Part shown: positions 46,989 to 55,048 of the stretch, in pieces
Position numbering within the stretch: the stretch's first letter is position 1
Layout: each line of letters begins with the position of its first letter
Origin: a bacterium
Lineage (GTDB): Bacteria; Vulcanimicrobiota; Vulcanimicrobiia; Vulcanimicrobiales; Vulcanimicrobiaceae
Length of the DNA stretch: 64,000 bases
Reading direction: 5' to 3'
NCBI GenBank assembly: GCA_021794205.1
Contig: JAJYRH010000011.1
Coordinates: 1 to 64,000 of the forward strand
Translations under genes and position numbers: made by a program
Notes under the pieces: model-generated
Databases searched by the model: none
What the model saw: only the letters and a program-made list of their open reading frames with translations
Told to the model about the DNA's origin: nothing

Positions 46989-47741
46989 ATGTCCGGTCAC
47001 AGTAAATGGCACAATATCCGCCTGCGCAAAGGCAAGGTCGATGCGCAGCGCGGCGCCCTCTTCACGAAACTCAGCAAGGAAATCATCCTAGCGGTGCGGG
47101 GCGGCTCGCCCGATCCCGAGGCGAATTATCGCCTGAAAATGGCGGTCGAGAAAGCTCGCGCGAACAATATGCCGCGCGAGAACATCGCGCGTGCCATCGC
47201 GCGCGGCGGCGGCTCGGGGGGCGAGCGCGAGATCGAAGAGATTCGCTACGAAGGCTACGGACCGCACGGGCTCGCCGTCGTCGCCGACGCGGCGACCGAT
47301 AATCGCAACCGCACCGCCGGCGAACTGCGTTTCCTTTTTCAAAAACACAAGGGCGCGCTCGGCGAGACTGGGAGCGTCGGTTGGATGTTCGACCATCTCG
47401 GCATTCTCGAAGTCGATGCGGCCGGCCGGGATGAAGATGCGTTTCTCGAACGGGCGCTGGTCGACGGAGTCGTCGACATCGAATTCGGCGATCCGACGGC
47501 GACCGTCTATTGTGAAATCGAAGCGTTGCGCAGCGTTCGCGAAGCGCTAAGTGCCGCCGGGCTCACCGTGCGCGATGCCTACCTCGGCGTTCGAGCGAAG
47601 ACGCCGATTGCGTTGGAGGGCGAGCGTCTCGGTGAGGCGCTGGCATTTTACGATGCATTGGAAGAACATCCCGACATCGTGCGCGTCTTCATCAACCTCG
47701 ATGCCAGCGAGGCGGCGCTAGAAGCATTGGCGGTGGGATGA
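46989..47741 (+). CDS. yebC: YebC/PmpR-family protein
   Basis: 250 residues. YebC proteins act in translation of proline-rich stretches and were also described as DNA-binding regulators. The start MSGHSKWHNIRLRKGKVDAQ is nearly invariant in the family; later blocks NNMPRENIARAIARG, YEGYGPHGLAVVADAATDN and GSVGWMFDHLG fit as well. ATGA overlap with rpe. Confidence 0.96.
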   Translation: MSGHSKWHNIRLRKGKVDAQRGALFTKLSKEIILAVRGGSPDPEANYRLKMAVEKARANNMPRENIARAIARGGGSGGEREIEEIRYEGYGPHGLAVVADAATDNRNRTAGELRFLFQKHKGALGETGSVGWMFDHLGILEVDAAGRDEDAFLERALVDGVVDIEFGDPTATVYCEIEALRSVREALSAAGLTVRDAYLGVRAKTPIALEGERLGEALAFYDALEEHPDIVRVFINLDASEAALEALAVG

Positions 47742-48391
47742 AGCTCGCGCCGTCGTTGCTCTCGGCGAATTTCGCGCGGATCGGCGAGGAGATCGCCGCC
47801 GTGGTCGATGCCGGAGCCGATTACCTGCATCTCGATGTGATGGACGGTCGCTTCGTACCGAATATCACCTGGGGGCCGAAGATCATCGGGGATCTCCGGC
47901 CACTGACGAAGCTTCCGTTCGACGCGCATCTGATGATCGTCGAGCCCGAGCGCTACGTCGAAGCCTTCGTCGCCGCGGGGGCCGATATCGTCACCTTTCA
48001 TCTGGAGGCAACGCCGCACGCGCAACGTTTGCTCGCGCATCTGCGACACCTTGGGGTGAAGGCGGGAATCGCCGTCGACCCGCAGACGCCGATCTCAGCC
48101 CTCGTCGATATTATCGAGGATTGCGACCTGCTGCTGATAATGAGCGTGAATCCGGGCTTTGGGGGGCAGAGTTTTTTAACGCGGTCGTTAGCGAAAATTC
48201 GCGAAGCGCGTGCCTTGGTCGCCGATCGCAATCCGCGCTGCGAAATCGAGGTCGACGGGGGGATCAACGCGCGGACGCTTCCGCTCGTCGCAGAGGCGGG
48301 GGCCGATATCGCGGTTATGGGATCGGCGGTCTTCGACGGTCTCGATCCCGCCGGGCAACTCCGCGCGCTGCGCGCGTCGCTCGCGACGTAA
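47738..48391 (+). CDS. rpe: Ribulose-phosphate 3-epimerase
   Basis: 217 residues. It interconverts ribulose-5-phosphate and xylulose-5-phosphate and supplies the pentose phosphate enzymes encoded at 17533-26577. KLAPSLLSANFA at the start, H31-L-D33-VMDGRFVPN with metal ligands, MSVNPGFGGQSF and EVDGGIN are all present. Together with thiL and the nearby rpmB and fakA this resembles the rpe-thi-rpmB-fakA neighbourhood of Firmicutes. Confidence 0.96.
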   Translation: MKLAPSLLSANFARIGEEIAAVVDAGADYLHLDVMDGRFVPNITWGPKIIGDLRPLTKLPFDAHLMIVEPERYVEAFVAAGADIVTFHLEATPHAQRLLAHLRHLGVKAGIAVDPQTPISALVDIIEDCDLLLIMSVNPGFGGQSFLTRSLAKIREARALVADRNPRCEIEVDGGINARTLPLVAEAGADIAVMGSAVFDGLDPAGQLRALRASLAT

Positions 48392-48394
48392 GGT

Positions 48395-49396
48395 ATGGCG
48401 CTCTCCGAGAATGCAACGATCGCGGCGATTCGCGAAGAGCTCGGCGAGGCGGGACGCTCGCGCATCGAATTAGGTATCGGTGACGACGCCGCGCTCTGGC
48501 AGCCGTCGCGAAGCGATCGCAGTGCGATCAGTACCGATGCCTTCGTCGACGGCGTTCATTTCCGGCGAGGAACGAATCCGCTCGATCGTATCGGCGCGCG
48601 GTCGATTACCGCAAGCGTGAGCGATCTCGCCGCGATGGGCGCTCGCCCGCGCTTGCTAACCGTGGCGCTCGGCGTTCCGGCCGACCTGACGCTCGAGGAT
48701 ATCCGCCTGCTCTATCGCGGCATCGGGCGTGCTGCGACCGAACACGGCGTCGCGGTCGCCGGTGGCGATTGCACGGCATCGCCGGTGTTCTCGCTCGCGG
48801 TGACGGCGATCGGCGAGGTGCGCGCGTCGCACGTCAAGCGTCGCGACGGAGCGCGTTTCGGCGACACGCTCGCGGTGACCGGTCCTCTCGGAGCGAGTGC
48901 GGCGGGGCTGCGTGCGCTTGAGGATCCAGCCTTGCTCGACGAACCGCTCCGCGGGCGCGCCATCGATGCGTACGAAAACGCGCGAGCGCGCGTGCCCGAG
49001 GGGCGATGGCTCGCGGGTAGCTCGCACGTGCGTGCGATGATGGATTGCTCCGATGGGCTCGGGCGCGACTGCGCGCGAATGGCGGCGGCCTCCGGAGTCG
49101 GGATCCTTCTCGATCGTATTCCGGTCGCACCGGAGATCGCGGCGGTAGGGAGGGCGACTGGCGAGAATGCCGAGGAACTCGCGCTCGCCGGCGGCGAGGA
49201 TTATGAGTTGATCGTGGCGATTGCGACGCCGGCGTTCGCCCATCTGCAGCGACGTTTTCAGAAGCGGTTCGGGCGCGAATTAATTGCCGTGGGGCGATGC
49301 GACGCGCAGGCGGGAGTCCGCTGGTGGAGAAGCGGAAGCGCGACTCCGGTCGATCGGTATGGTTGGGACCACTTTGAAGTAGGGGAGACGCGATGA
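48395..49396 (+). CDS. thiL: Thiamine-monophosphate kinase
   Basis: 333 residues, three bases after rpe. It phosphorylates thiamine monophosphate to thiamine diphosphate, the cofactor of transketolase. ELGIGDDAAL at 25-34, AISTDAFVDGVHF at 44-56, AGGDCTASP, DCSDGLGRD and LAGGEDYEL match ThiL. ATGA overlap with the next gene. Confidence 0.94.
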   Translation: MALSENATIAAIREELGEAGRSRIELGIGDDAALWQPSRSDRSAISTDAFVDGVHFRRGTNPLDRIGARSITASVSDLAAMGARPRLLTVALGVPADLTLEDIRLLYRGIGRAATEHGVAVAGGDCTASPVFSLAVTAIGEVRASHVKRRDGARFGDTLAVTGPLGASAAGLRALEDPALLDEPLRGRAIDAYENARARVPEGRWLAGSSHVRAMMDCSDGLGRDCARMAAASGVGILLDRIPVAPEIAAVGRATGENAEELALAGGEDYELIVAIATPAFAHLQRRFQKRFGRELIAVGRCDAQAGVRWWRSGSATPVDRYGWDHFEVGETR

Positions 49397-50352
49397 ACGG
49401 CGAGCGCGACGAAGTCCTTTCGTATCCGCTCATTGGCAGCATTCAAAATAGCGTCGGCATGGGCTTTATCGGCAATCAGGCATTCGCCGCCGTCGCTCAC
49501 GGGCTCGGTCTTCGCGTCGTCCATGCCGAATCGATGTTTGCCGGCGCTCACGGCGGCTTCTCGGGGCGGGCGACGCATTACGCCGATCCGACCAACTTCA
49601 GGCGCGACGTTCGTTTTCTCGTCGAACAAGAACCGCGCGTCATTCTCGTCGGCTTTCTTCCGAAGGCAATTTACGTCGATATCGTCGCCCAGGCGTTGCG
49701 CGATTTCTCGGGTATCGTCGTTCTCGATCCGGTCATCGGCGACGGGAAGAAGGGGCTCTACGTCAGTGAAGAGACCGCGCGCGCGATCGTGGAGCTGCTG
49801 CTTCCGGTCGCGCAGATCGTGACGCCGAATCGATTCGAGGCCGACGTTCTTGCCGGCGGCGTCGGCGAGAGCGCCACCGAATTCGGGTTCCTCAACGCGC
49901 TCTTCGATCTCGGCCCGAAGGGCATCGTGGTTACCTCCTACGAGCGCGACGCCGAAAAGCATCGTAGTCGGCTGCTCTTTACGAACGGATATAATTACGC
50001 GCGTATCTTCGCTCCGTATTATCCTGGATATCCGGCGCACGGAGCGGGCGACGTGTTCGCTGCGGCGATGGCGTGCTTCGTCGCTCTCGGTGCCTCGCCG
50101 TTCGCCGCGACGCTTTTGGCGACCACGCTCGCGGCACGTTCGGTGGCGAATTCGTCGCCGTATGGTGGAGCGACGGTCGACCCGGTCGCCGCGCTCGAAA
50201 AATGGAACCCAAGCGGTTATCAACTCGACGATCAGCGCACGATGGGATTCTGCGAACGTTCCAACGTGAAGAGCGAGCTGATGAAAGCGACGGCGGTCGA
50301 TGCGCCGCGGCTGAAATTCGCGCCGCCGAAACACAAAATACTCTACGGATGA
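49393..50352 (+). CDS. PdxK/PdxY-like pyridoxal kinase (ribokinase fold)
   Basis: 319 residues. The ribokinase-family ending motif G217-A-G-D220 lies in YPAHGAGDVFAAAMA. The middle part DPVIGDGKKGLYVSEE and VTPNRFEADVLAG is very close to pyridoxal kinases (PdxY), and the SIQNSVGMGFIGNQAF start fits. A 35-residue C-terminal extension (QRTMGFCERSNVKSELMK onward) is unusual for PdxY. It may phosphorylate pyridoxal or a related vitamin; coupling to thiL suggests cofactor salvage. The substrate is inference. Confidence 0.75.
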   Translation: MNGERDEVLSYPLIGSIQNSVGMGFIGNQAFAAVAHGLGLRVVHAESMFAGAHGGFSGRATHYADPTNFRRDVRFLVEQEPRVILVGFLPKAIYVDIVAQALRDFSGIVVLDPVIGDGKKGLYVSEETARAIVELLLPVAQIVTPNRFEADVLAGGVGESATEFGFLNALFDLGPKGIVVTSYERDAEKHRSRLLFTNGYNYARIFAPYYPGYPAHGAGDVFAAAMACFVALGASPFAATLLATTLAARSVANSSPYGGATVDPVAALEKWNPSGYQLDDQRTMGFCERSNVKSELMKATAVDAPRLKFAPPKHKILYG

Positions 50353-50771
50353 GCCCCGGGAGCGTCACGCTCGGCGAGCGCGCGAACGGCGCTGCGCTGG
50401 AGATCGAAATTCTCGGCTATCGCTATCCCGACGTTGCGGAGCCCGACGGGCTCGACTTGCTCGACGTCGCGGCTCGGCTCTACGCACCGCCGGTGGAGAG
50501 TGCGTTCGATCTCGCCATCCGCGTGCGCGACCTCGAAAATCTGCGTTCGTATCTCGAACGCATCGCCGGTGGAAACGGACCGCGCGAACTCCTTCGTTTC
50601 GCCGACGGCCTCTTCGAATTGACGTTCGCTCCGAGCCGCCGCGGTCCCGTGCTCTTGGGAGTGATGGCGCGCGATGTCGAGCGTGCGCACGTCCGCGTCG
50701 AGTATTTGGTGACGCTCGAACCGCACCATATCGGCAAGGCCGTCGGTGCGCTCGACGCCGTGTTACGGTAA
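50349..50771 (+). CDS. Small protein, possibly WapI-like, function unknown
   Basis: 140 residues, ATGA overlap with the kinase gene. The pattern LEIEILGYRYPDVAE, SAFDLAIRVRDLENLRSYLERI, GLFELTFAP, then a VRVEYLVTLEP strand, resembles short proteins of the WapI/immunity type. The match is weak and by eye only. No signal peptide or membrane span. It ends 9 bases inside the convergent hydrolase gene. Confidence 0.5.
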   Translation: MSPGSVTLGERANGAALEIEILGYRYPDVAEPDGLDLLDVAARLYAPPVESAFDLAIRVRDLENLRSYLERIAGGNGPRELLRFADGLFELTFAPSRRGPVLLGVMARDVERAHVRVEYLVTLEPHHIGKAVGALDAVLR

Positions 50772-51569
50772 GCCGCGCGGTTCCAACCAACGATCGAGCG
50801 CGGCGACGAACGGCGCGAACGCCGTTCGGTGAAGATTGTGATCTCCTTCGGGAACGATCGTTACGATGGTCTCGGAAGCGGCGCCGCGGAGCAGCCGGTC
50901 GTAGCAGTCACGAGGAATGATGCTCTCGGCCGCATCGGGGAGCACGAGCGCGAGCGGTAATGGATAGTCGAGCGCGCGCTCGCAGATATCCCAGGTGTGC
51001 GCGGGATTCTCATCGCGCAATCCGACGATCGGCGCGACGCTCATCGAGGCGACCGCGTGCACTTTTCCCTCGGTGTCGAGGTCGTGCCACGATGCATAGA
51101 GGTCGCGAATGCGATTCGCGCGCGCCTCGCCGTCCAGCGAGAAGAGTTCGGTGAGTTCGTCGAGGAATTCGTCGTACCACGCTGCCGGTAGCTGCGCGAG
51201 CATCGGGTCGATCGCGAGCACGCTGCGGGCTGCGATGTGCTCGGCGGCGGCGAGCGCGACCGCACCGCCCCACGAATGACCGACGAGCAACTCGATCGGT
51301 TCGCCGATCTCGCGCGCGATCGCCGCAGCGTCGGCGGTGCATTGCGCGAGCGTCATAGGCCCGGTGCGGCTTGCCAAATCGCCATGTCCCCGTTGATCGT
51401 AGGCGTATATGCGAAAGCGCGATGCGAGATGCTCGGCGAGCCGCCGCCAGGATCGGCGGGAACTCGTCATCCCGTGGATGCAGAGAATCGCCGGCCCGTT
51501 CTCGCCCCAGCGTTCGAGTGTCGTTTCGGCTCCGTCGTCGAACGTGACCTTACGCATCGTCGTCGGCAT
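50763..51569 (-). CDS. Alpha/beta-fold hydrolase
   Basis: 268 residues from ATG 51569; ATG 51557 is an alternative. Alpha/beta hydrolase features: ILCIHGMTSSRRSW oxyanion region, AYDQRGHGD, nucleophile S99 in GHSWGG, and the catalytic His H244 in EGDHNLHR. No signal peptide, so cytoplasmic. Substrate unknown. It overlaps the upstream dehydrogenase gene by 20 bases and probably shares its transcript. Confidence 0.88.
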   Translation of the reverse strand: MPTTMRKVTFDDGAETTLERWGENGPAILCIHGMTSSRRSWRRLAEHLASRFRIYAYDQRGHGDLASRTGPMTLAQCTADAAAIAREIGEPIELLVGHSWGGAVALAAAEHIAARSVLAIDPMLAQLPAAWYDEFLDELTELFSLDGEARANRIRDLYASWHDLDTEGKVHAVASMSVAPIVGLRDENPAHTWDICERALDYPLPLALVLPDAAESIIPRDCYDRLLRGAASETIVTIVPEGDHNLHRTAFAPFVAALDRWLEPRGLP

Positions 51570-52449
51570 GGCGCGAACGAAAGGTGAGTTCGGAGATCGC
51601 CGATTTGTCGAGCTCGCCGAGGCCGATACGTTGGAGTCGCTCGTATTGTCGATGCGTCGCTTCGGCGATCGGCAGCCGGAGCCGCGCTTCGCGAGCGAGC
51701 GCGAGTGCGATGCCGGAGTCCTTGGCGGCGTGTGCGGCGGAGAAATAGGTCTCGTGCTCGCGCGCGATCATGTCGGCACCGTCGGTCGCTCGCACGCGCG
51801 AATCGGCGCCGGTACGAGCGAAGACCTCGAGCACGAGGTCGAGATCGAGGCCGAGCGCATCGGCGAGCCCGAGCCCTTCGGCGAGCGCTGCGGTATTGGC
51901 GTTCATCACCATGTTGACGAGCGCTTTGAGTGCGGCGGCGCGCCCCGCCTCACCGACGTAGACGAGCGAGGAGCTGATATCGCGCAGAAATGGCTCGCAG
52001 CGTTCGAAGATCGCGCGGTCGCCGCCGATCATGAGATAGAGGCTCCCCTCGCGAGCCTGGACGATCGAGCTCGCCATACACCCTTCGATCGCCGACGCTC
52101 CCACCGACCGCGCGCGCCGCTCGACCTCAATGTGGGTCGCCGGTGCCACGGTCGCGCAGTTGACGAAAGTACGGCCGTGCGCGTCGCGCAGCAACGAGTC
52201 CTCGCCGTCGCCAAAAATCTTCAGCATCGCTGCATCGTCGCTGACGACGGTCAGAACGATCTCGCAGTGGGGAGGAAGCTCGGCCGGGCTGGCGGCCACG
52301 ACGGAACCCACCCGGGCAGCAAGGCTGCGGGCGGCGTTTTCGTCGATATCGTAAACCGAGGGGATCGCGTATCCGAGATCGTGGAGGCGAAGCGCGATGT
52401 TCACGCCCATTCGCCCCGTGCCGACGATGCCGATTCGTTGCTTCGACAC
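51550..52449 (-). CDS. 3-hydroxyisobutyrate/2-hydroxy-3-oxopropionate dehydrogenase-family oxidoreductase
   Basis: 299 residues from GTG 52449, 16 bases after the rpmB stop; longer frames would run into rpmB. Beta-hydroxyacid dehydrogenase family: IGIVGTGRMGVNIA at 6-19 (NAD(P) motif), NCATVAPATHIEVE, GSLYLMIGGD, and the catalytic-lysine region AAALKALVNMVMNANTAAL. Substrate undetermined. Partner gene is the downstream alpha/beta hydrolase. Confidence 0.87.
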   Translation of the reverse strand: MSKQRIGIVGTGRMGVNIALRLHDLGYAIPSVYDIDENAARSLAARVGSVVAASPAELPPHCEIVLTVVSDDAAMLKIFGDGEDSLLRDAHGRTFVNCATVAPATHIEVERRARSVGASAIEGCMASSIVQAREGSLYLMIGGDRAIFERCEPFLRDISSSLVYVGEAGRAAALKALVNMVMNANTAALAEGLGLADALGLDLDLVLEVFARTGADSRVRATDGADMIAREHETYFSAAHAAKDSGIALALAREARLRLPIAEATHRQYERLQRIGLGELDKSAISELTFRSRHADDDA

Positions 52450-52465
52450 GCCGGACGCGGCGAGG

Positions 52466-52657
52466 TTAGACCGCGCGGGTGACGCGCTTCGCGCGCAGGC
52501 AGCCGGTGCAGACACGCGCCGTGCGGTGCGTGCCGCGGACGTCGATTTTGACGGCCTGGAGGTTGGGCAGCCAACGACGCTTGGTTTTATTCATGGCGTG
52601 GCTAACGTTGTTGCCGGACATCGGCCCTTTGCCACAGACTTCACAGCGCTTCGCCAT
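52466..52657 (-). CDS. rpmB: 50S ribosomal protein L28
   Basis: 63 residues. The zinc-binding (C+) form: C5-E-V-C8 near the start and C50-T-G-C53 near the end. [19 protein letters not shown] and [10 protein letters not shown] are typical. It is leftward, divergent from the cupredoxin and fakA genes, as in Firmicutes where rpmB lies next to fakA. Confidence 0.97.
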   Translation of the reverse strand: MAKRCEVCGKGPMSGNNVSHAMNKTKRRWLPNLQAVKIDVRGTHRTARVCTGCLRAKRVTRAV

Positions 52658-52738
52658 TTGAGTCGGTTCCTTACAACGGAGATGCGACGAAAGTCGCGGG
52701 AGGTAGCGGGCCGCAGAACGGCTCGCAAAAGCCTGAGC

Positions 52739-52767
52739 AGTTTACCACGCGGAGGCGCGAACTTCAA
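52739..52767 (-). promoter_or_regulatory. Sigma70-type promoter of rpmB
   Basis: Read leftward, TTGAAG (52767-52762) and TAAACT (52744-52739) are separated by exactly 17 bases. This is the best housekeeping-type promoter I found in the window. Transcription would begin near 52731, giving a leader of about 74 bases before rpmB. The leader contains the hairpin GCGAC-TTTC-GTCGC (52697-52684) and AAGGA ten bases before ATG. Confidence 0.55.
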
Positions 52768-52850
52768 GGCCGCCCGGAGGGCACCAATCCCCTCCGCTCT
52801 GCGTTGAACAGATCGTATCGTACAACGCTCGACTCTTGAAGGGAGTTTTT

Positions 52851-53381
52851 GTGAAAAAAGGGCGAATCGCGCTCCTCGTAGCCACCTGTCTGAGCCTGGC
52901 TCTCGTCGGATGCGCCGGGGCGAATGCCGGCACCGCAATCGATAGCAGCGCGCCGGTCTACGTTCATATGAACGGCGGAAACGAGTTCCTCGAACCCACC
53001 GTCGCCGTCGCGCCGGGCGAGCCGGTGGTCTTCGTCAACGAGGACACCGAGCCGCATACCGTCCTTGGCTACCATCCCTCGACCGGGAAACTCAACCCCG
53101 CGATCAACGGCGACCCCGCCGGTACGCCGGGAGCCGGACACCCCGTCGCCACCTACACCGTGAAATTGAAGAAGCCGGGGATCTACGCCTACTACTGTTC
53201 GGTCCACGCCGTGCTCGCAAAGACCTACGGGAGCGCCGTGCAGCCCGCTCATCGTCCTGGGGTTCATGGGTATCCCGGCGCGATGGCGGGGGAGATCATC
53301 GTCACCACCGACCCGGCACTCATCGCCCAGAACCCGGCGAGTAGCGCCAAAAAGGTTCTCAACGGCTATTTCGGCGGGTAA
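52851..53381 (+). CDS. Cupredoxin (plastocyanin-like) lipoprotein
   Basis: 176 residues from GTG 52851, with AAGGGAG five bases upstream (an in-frame TTG at 52836 is less likely). Signal peptide with lipobox LVGC; C21 would carry lipid. Type 1 copper ligands can be placed at H69 (TEPHTVLGYH), C116 and H119 (YYCSVHA), and M145 (YPGAMAG). The stretch between H119 and M145 is about 20 residues longer than in plastocyanin. Probably a membrane-anchored electron carrier or copper chaperone facing the periplasm. Confidence 0.85.
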   Translation: MKKGRIALLVATCLSLALVGCAGANAGTAIDSSAPVYVHMNGGNEFLEPTVAVAPGEPVVFVNEDTEPHTVLGYHPSTGKLNPAINGDPAGTPGAGHPVATYTVKLKKPGIYAYYCSVHAVLAKTYGSAVQPAHRPGVHGYPGAMAGEIIVTTDPALIAQNPASSAKKVLNGYFGG

Positions 53382-53383
53382 TC

Positions 53384-53411
53384 CTCACCGAGCGTAGCGA
53401 GCCCCGGTGAG
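53384..53411. repeat. Inverted repeat between the cupredoxin gene and fakA
   Basis: CTCACCG (53384-53390) and CGGTGAG (53405-53411) form a 7-base stem with a 14-base loop directly after the cupredoxin stop. No T-run follows, so intrinsic termination is doubtful. It could protect the 3-prime end of the upstream message. Confidence 0.25.
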
Positions 53412-53455
53412 AACGGGGACAGGATTCGACCGGGAGAGCCCAAAGGAGCGCGGCC

Positions 53456-55048
53456 ATGGATGTGACCGCGCTCGACGGGCGCGCCTTTGCGAAGTTTATC
53501 GCCGCGGGCAGCTACTTTCTGAAGAAATACCGTGGCGTTCTCAACGATCTGAACGTCTTTCCCGTCCCCGACGGCGATACGGGAACCAACATGTTTCTGA
53601 CGGTTCGTTCGGCGAGCCTTGCCGCCGCAAAATGTGCGAACGCCCCGCTCTCGGAGGTCGCGGCGGCTGCGGCTGAGGGAAGCCTCATGGGCGCGCGCGG
53701 GAACTCCGGCGTGATCGTTTCGCAGATGCTGCGCGGCTTCGCCCACCACGTCCGCCATCGGCGCGAGATCGACACCTTCGTCTTCGCGACGGCGTTGCGG
53801 GAGAGCGTCGCGGCGGCGCGCCAAGCCTTGCTGCGCCCGGTCGAGGGGACAATCCTCTCGGTCGCCGATGCTGCGGCGGAGGCCGCTTACCGGCTTGCGC
53901 TGCACGAGCGAGATTTCTACCGGCTCTTAACCGGGGTGGTGCGCGCGGCGAACGAGGCCCTCGACCGGACGCCCGAGCAACTCGCCGCTCTGAAGGAGGC
54001 GGGCGTCGTCGATGCCGGAGGCGCGGGCTTCGTCTATTTTCTCGAAGGCATTTCGAGTTTTCGTCCGGATGTAAAAGTGCGGGCGACCGCATTCCCACGC
54101 CGACCCACGAAGAAGAGCGTGTTTGCCGGGACCCAGCAGGTCGGCGAAAACAAGTTCTGCACCGAATTTATCCTCGAGCGCGCGACCGTCGGCGTTCACG
54201 ACGTGCGCGCGACTTTGGAAAAGCTCGGTGAATCGTTGTTGGTCATCGGCGAGATCCCAAGAATTAAAGTGCACATCCATACCGACGTTCCGCAGCGCGT
54301 GACCGAAAGCGTCGAACGATTCGGCACCGTCACGCATTTGAAAATCGACGATATGGAACGGCAGCACCACGTGTTGGTCGTCGATAGCGCTCCACACGCG
54401 CGTGCAATCGTGGCGGTCGTTCCCGGAGAGGGTTTCGAAGCAATCGCGCGCGAGTTGGGTGCGGAAGTGACCGTTCCCGGAGCGGTCAATCCGAGCGTTC
54501 GCGACTTGTTACTGGCGATCACCAAAACGCTTTCGGATGATGTGCTGCTCTTCGTCAACGATAAAAACGTCGAATTAGCAGCGCGCGAGGCGGCGAGCCG
54601 CAGCGATAAACGCGTCGTCGTCGTGCCGACGCGCAACATCGTCGCCGGCATCGCGGGGCTCTTTGCCTTGCGCTCGCTCGGCGATGCCACGACCCCTCCG
54701 GTGGAGAGGATCCTCGTCGAGGCGGCTCGCGTTCGCGCCGCACAGGTGTTCTTCGCCGGGAAAGACGCCATGCATGGGGCTCTGCGGATCGCGCGTGGGC
54801 GACCCGTCGCCGCGCTTGACGGTGAGCTGCTCGTCGCCGAGAGTATCTCCGAGGTCTTGCGCGATGTCGTGCAGGCGATGGGAGGCGAGCGCGGTGGGCT
54901 GCTGACCCTTTACTATGGCGGAACACAGCGAGAGCGCGATGCGAAGGTGCTGGCCGATGCGATGAGCGAAGCCTTCCCGAATCTTGATGTGGAGTATTAT
55001 TACGGCGGAATGAGCAACGCAGAGTATTGGATCGCCCTCGATGAGTGA
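53456..55048 (+). CDS. fakA: Fatty acid kinase FakA (DhaL/DAK2 domain)
   Basis: 530 residues, AAAGGAG seven bases before ATG 53456. FakA phosphorylates fatty acids bound to FakB. The DhaL domain comes first: NVFPVPDGDTGTNM at 33-46 with nucleotide-metal aspartates, then GSLMGARGNSGVIVSQMLRG. The FakA middle domain (KFCTEFILE, LGESLLVIG, KVHIHTD) and the C-terminal domain ending YYGGMSN follow. Followed by plsX and two fakB genes, so the whole exogenous-fatty-acid entry route is in one run. Confidence 0.95.
   Translation: MDVTALDGRAFAKFIAAGSYFLKKYRGVLNDLNVFPVPDGDTGTNMFLTVRSASLAAAKCANAPLSEVAAAAAEGSLMGARGNSGVIVSQMLRGFAHHVRHRREIDTFVFATALRESVAAARQALLRPVEGTILSVADAAAEAAYRLALHERDFYRLLTGVVRAANEALDRTPEQLAALKEAGVVDAGGAGFVYFLEGISSFRPDVKVRATAFPRRPTKKSVFAGTQQVGENKFCTEFILERATVGVHDVRATLEKLGESLLVIGEIPRIKVHIHTDVPQRVTESVERFGTVTHLKIDDMERQHHVLVVDSAPHARAIVAVVPGEGFEAIARELGAEVTVPGAVNPSVRDLLLAITKTLSDDVLLFVNDKNVELAAREAASRSDKRVVVVPTRNIVAGIAGLFALRSLGDATTPPVERILVEAARVRAAQVFFAGKDAMHGALRIARGRPVAALDGELLVAESISEVLRDVVQAMGGERGGLLTLYYGGTQRERDAKVLADAMSEAFPNLDVEYYYGGMSNAEYWIALDE

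Noticed and set aside
52836-52850. TTG 52836 as the cupredoxin start
   Set aside because: It overlaps the ribosome site; GTG 52851 has the right spacing and gives a normal lipoprotein signal peptide.
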